The notes under the pieces were generated by a model. The model was not told where the DNA came from, did not search any database, and was given only the letters and a program-made list of their open reading frames with translations. From Streptacidiphilus sp041262165 (lineage in GTDB: Bacteria > Actinomycetota > Actinomycetes > Streptomycetales > Streptomycetaceae), in NCBI RefSeq assembly GCF_041262165.1, contig NZ_JBGCBY010000007.1:273138-337137 (forward strand): 64,000 nucleotides of DNA, in the 5' to 3' direction. This document shows positions 61,691-64,000 of the stretch, in pieces; the first letter of the stretch is position 1; every line of letters starts with the position of its first letter. The position numbers were made by a program, and so were the translations under genes.

Positions 61691-62089
61691 TGTGGTGCTC
61701 CTGCGGTGGCTGCATCCCCTCACGCTGCATAGCCCAATGACCTGTGGGGCATGGGTTCCGGGTCTTTTGGGTCGTGCGCGGCTGGGTGGTGTCCGGGTGG
61801 GCGGCCGTGCCGTGGCCGGGTGGCTGGGTGGCGGTGCGGCTGGCCGGTCGGCCGGCCGACCAGCCGCCGGCCGGCGGGTCGCTGGGGGGCTGGTGGGTGC
61901 GGGGTCTGGTGCCCGGCCGGCCGCTGCGCGTGTGGTCGGCTGTTGGGGGTGTGTTCTTGTGTGTTTGTTGGTGTCGGTTTCGGGTCGGGGCCTTGTTCCC
62001 GGGTGGAGTGGTGTGTTCCGCTCTCGTGGTTGACTGTCTGGATGACAATTTGTCTGCTGTGAGTTGACTGGGGGGTGGTGGGGGTGTCT
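61691..62089. other. T/G-rich region before the transposase, no gene
   Basis: No supported coding sequence. It contains GGCCGGTCGGCCGGCCGACC, a GC dyad near 61840, and becomes strongly T/G-rich after 61900. The element end of the IS701-like insertion may be here, but no clear terminal repeat was found. Confidence 0.4.
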
Positions 62090-63571
62090 ATGGTGGTGTC
62101 ATGGAGTGTGTTGGTGGGTTCGGTCGGGGTTGGTTGTGGGTTGGGGTGCCGGGGGGTTGTTGTGGTTGATGGCTGGTCTTCGGTGGAGGGTCCGGGTTGG
62201 GTTTCGCCTGACATTTTGGGTGACTTGTGTCAAGTGGTGTTCGGGTCGTTGGCGCGTAGTGATCAGCGGCGTTGGGCTGAGGTGTATGTGCGTGGGTTGT
62301 TGACGGTGGAGGGGCGCAAGAGTATGCGTCGGATCGCGGCGGGTGCGGGTGTGGGTGCGGAGCAGGGTCTGCAGCAGTTCATCAGTAAGTCGCCGTGGGA
62401 CTGGAGGCCGGTGCGCCGGTCGTTGGCCGGGTATCTGCAGCAGCGGGTGGAGCCGTTGGCGTGGGTGGTGGAGAGGTTGTTCATTCCCAAGGCGGGGGGT
62501 CGTTCGGTGGGGGTGGAGCGGCAGTTCGTGCCGCATCTGGGGCGGGTGTCGAACTGTCAGCAGGCCTACGGGGTGTGGATGGTGTGCCGGGAGGCGAGTT
62601 TTCCGGTGGAGTGGGGTCTGGCGTTGCCGGATGCGTGGACTGCTGATCCGGGGCGGCGCAGCCGGGTGGGGATTCCTGAGGATGTGGAGGGGTGTTCGCC
62701 GGTCCAGGGCGCGTTGGCGCAGGTGTTGGAGGTCACCCGCGCGTGGGGTGCGCGTGCGCGTCCGGTGCTGATGGATGTGGGTGACGGTGACCTGGAGCAG
62801 GTCGCCGCGGTGTTGGACGGGTCGGGGGTGCCGTTCGTTTTGCGGGTGGGTGGGTCGTTTCCGGTGGCGGCGGCCGATCCGCGTCAGGTGCCGTTCGGTG
62901 GCGGTTGGGTCTCCGCGCGCCGGTTGGTCGATTCGCTGCGTGGTCAGGGGCGGCCGGTGGAGTGGATGGACGCGGCCCGTCACCGGCGTCGGGTGGCGCC
63001 GGTGGCGGCGGTGGCGGTGCACCTGCCGCCGGTGGCGGGCGCGGGCCCGGCGACCGGGCCCGGGTTGCTGTTGCTGGGGGCGTGGAGTGATCGGGGCGGT
63101 GCGCGGCCTACCGAGTTCTGGCTGTCCAATGCGGTCCACCAGCCTGCCGCGCAGGTGTTCCGTACCGCGCAGTTGACCCGGCAGGTCCACCGTGACCAGC
63201 GTGAGGTGAGCGCGAGGGTGGGGGTCAGCGATTTCGAGGGGCGTTCCTTCCGCGGCTGGCACCACCACGCCACTTTGGTGTCCATCGCCCACGCGGTGTG
63301 CCTGCTCTCGCAGGTCCAGGAGAGCCGCTACGCGCGCCTGCGCCCGCCCCAGAGCGCCGACCCCGCCCCGCACCCGGCCGCGCACCCGGGCGCGTATCCG
63401 GGGGCGGGTGCGTATCCGGGCGCGTACGTGGCCGGGCTCCCGGCCGCGCATCTGGGTGCGTACCCGGGTGCGGTGCGTGGTGCGGCGCGGCCCGGTGCCG
63501 GGCACCTGGGCGCGCGCCGCGCGCCGGGCGCCGGCCTGCGCCCGGCCTCCGTCCAGCCCTCTGCCTCGTAG
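62090..63571 (+). CDS. IS701-family-like transposase
   Basis: About 493 residues. The N-terminal part (DILGDLCQVVFGSLARSDQRRWAEVYVRGLLTVEGRKSMRRIAA, QGLQQFISKSPWDW) is the DDE_5/IS701 signature. DDE-region candidates are VGVERQFVPHLGRVSNCQQAYGVWM, LMDVGDGDLEQVAAVLDG and the late RSFRGWHHHATLVSIAHAVCLL; the canonical acidic triad could not be confirmed by eye, and the first Asp (usually VDDT) seems replaced. The last 70 residues are Gly/Ala/Tyr repeats (AYPGAGAYPGAY). Solitary IS701-like proteins are frequent near Streptomyces gene clusters and may not be mobile. Start 62090 or 62075. Confidence 0.8.
   Translation: MVVSWSVLVGSVGVGCGLGCRGVVVVDGWSSVEGPGWVSPDILGDLCQVVFGSLARSDQRRWAEVYVRGLLTVEGRKSMRRIAAGAGVGAEQGLQQFISKSPWDWRPVRRSLAGYLQQRVEPLAWVVERLFIPKAGGRSVGVERQFVPHLGRVSNCQQAYGVWMVCREASFPVEWGLALPDAWTADPGRRSRVGIPEDVEGCSPVQGALAQVLEVTRAWGARARPVLMDVGDGDLEQVAAVLDGSGVPFVLRVGGSFPVAAADPRQVPFGGGWVSARRLVDSLRGQGRPVEWMDAARHRRRVAPVAAVAVHLPPVAGAGPATGPGLLLLGAWSDRGGARPTEFWLSNAVHQPAAQVFRTAQLTRQVHRDQREVSARVGVSDFEGRSFRGWHHHATLVSIAHAVCLLSQVQESRYARLRPPQSADPAPHPAAHPGAYPGAGAYPGAYVAGLPAAHLGAYPGAVRGAARPGAGHLGARRAPGAGLRPASVQPSAS
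63360..63540 (+). repeat. imperfect CCGGGCGCGTA repeats within the transposase gene end
   Basis: Short units such as CCGGGCGCGTATCCGG and GGTGCGTATCCGGGCGCGTA repeat irregularly and encode the (H/Y)PGA tail of the transposase. Confidence 0.6.
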
Positions 63572-63582
63572 GAGTGAGCGCC

Positions 63583-64000
63583 ATGGCCGTCGACGAACTC
63601 CCTGCCCTGCGTGCGGGCCTGCGCGGTGTCTGCGTCCAGTCCTGGCTGGTGGCAGTGAGCGTCGTGGTTGTTGACGGGCTCCCTGCCCTGCGTGCGGGCT
63701 TGCGCGGTGTCTGCGTCCAGTCCTGGCTGGTGGCAGTGAGCGTCGTGGTTGTTGACGGGCTCGCTGCCTTGCGTGCGGGCTTGCGCGGTGTCTGCGTCCA
63801 GTCCTGGCTGGTGGCAGTGAGCGTCGTGGTTGTTGACGGGCTCGCTGCCTTGCGTGCGGGCTTGCGCGGTGTCTGCGTCCAGTCCTGGCTGGTGGCAGTG
63901 AGCGTCGTGGTTGTTGACGGGCTCGCTGCCTTGCGTGCGGGCTTGCGCGGTGTCTGCGTCCAGTCCTGGCTGGTGGCAGTGAGCGTCGTGGTTGTTGACG
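63583..64000 (+). CDS. repeat protein (27-residue unit), incomplete at window end
   Basis: ATG 63583 lies 12 bases after the transposase stop and has TAGGAG about 8 bases upstream. The frame runs 139 codons to the edge without a stop. After MAVDE it consists only of the unit LPALRAGLRGVCVQSWLVAV plus SVVVVDG, repeated. It is hydrophobic with one Cys and one Trp per unit. No signal peptide or known family. Because the unit is 81 bp, all three minus frames are also open, so the coding strand is not certain; the ATG and ribosome site favour plus. It may be non-coding repetitive DNA. Confidence 0.4.
   Translation, partial: MAVDELPALRAGLRGVCVQSWLVAVSVVVVDGLPALRAGLRGVCVQSWLVAVSVVVVDGLAALRAGLRGVCVQSWLVAVSVVVVDGLAALRAGLRGVCVQSWLVAVSVVVVDGLAALRAGLRGVCVQSWLVAVSVVVVD
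63589..64000 (+). repeat. 81-bp tandem repeat array (five units, running off the edge)
   Basis: GTCGTGGTTGTTGACGGGCT recurs at 63661, 63742, 63823, 63904 and (to the edge) 63985, exactly 81 bp apart. Units are nearly identical: the first differs at a few bases and the second has CTCCCTGCCCTG where later ones have CTCGCTGCCTTG. The array continues beyond the window. Confidence 0.97.

Noticed and set aside
63589..64000. CRISPR array
   Set aside because: Units are contiguous 81-bp repeats without unique spacers, and no cas genes are near.

Overview
The window is very GC-rich DNA from a filamentous actinomycete, most likely Streptomycetaceae (Streptomyces, Kitasatospora or Streptacidiphilus type). 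Evidence: strong G/C third-position codon bias, frequent GTG starts, a complete four-gene conservon (sensor kinase, roadblock, DUF742, GTPase), a GlgE maltosyltransferase, sigma factors with SnoaL-like tails, a chitinase with a DasR-like/chitinase box in its promoter, and an IS701-like transposase. The genus cannot be fixed from sequence alone. The many accessory enzymes, regulators and decayed genes suggest a chromosome arm (inference).

Layout. 0-5 kb: truncated PucR/CdaR-type regulator, alpha/beta hydrolase, acetyltransferase and small proteins. 5.6-15.3 kb: aldehyde dehydrogenase, coenzyme F420-type NAD(P) reductase-like protein, a three-subunit molybdenum hydroxylase and GlgE, ending in a deletion scar where the first codons of glgB run into the tail of a LysR gene. 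15.4-23 kb: Uma2-type nuclease, AEC transporter, double-Nudix protein, ECF sigma factor with a secreted two-repeat protein, and a GntR/short-chain dehydrogenase pair around a perfect 18-bp palindrome. 23-31.5 kb: a LAL-type LuxR regulator followed by hydrolases, a metallo-beta-lactamase-fold protein and LtrA. A conserved 21-bp site occurs five times here, four of them in two divergent pairs, in front of both living and decayed genes. 31.9-37.3 kb: PstS-like binding protein downstream of the conservon. 37.8-48.4 kb: GlxA/HD pair, catalase, DinB protein, sigma factor/NmrA pair, methyltransferase, aminotransferase/LysR pair. 48.5-54.9 kb: divergent chitinase and large modular GH3 glycosidase, each with its own carbohydrate-type operator. 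55-58.4 kb: epimerase, decayed pirin, MarR regulator and SnoaL protein, tied together by five copies of a 17-bp dyad. 58.4-64 kb: T/G-rich decaying DNA with pseudogenes, two peptidoglycan-binding paralogues (one broken), an IS701-like transposase, and an exact 81-bp tandem repeat array that runs off the window end in an open frame.

The most useful new observations are the two local regulons defined by repeated operators (LAL type and MarR type), the 27-codon tandem repeat array behind the transposase, a haloperoxidase-like hydrolase with cysteine at the nucleophile position, and several clear gene-decay scars. All functions are inferred from motifs read by eye. No database search was possible.
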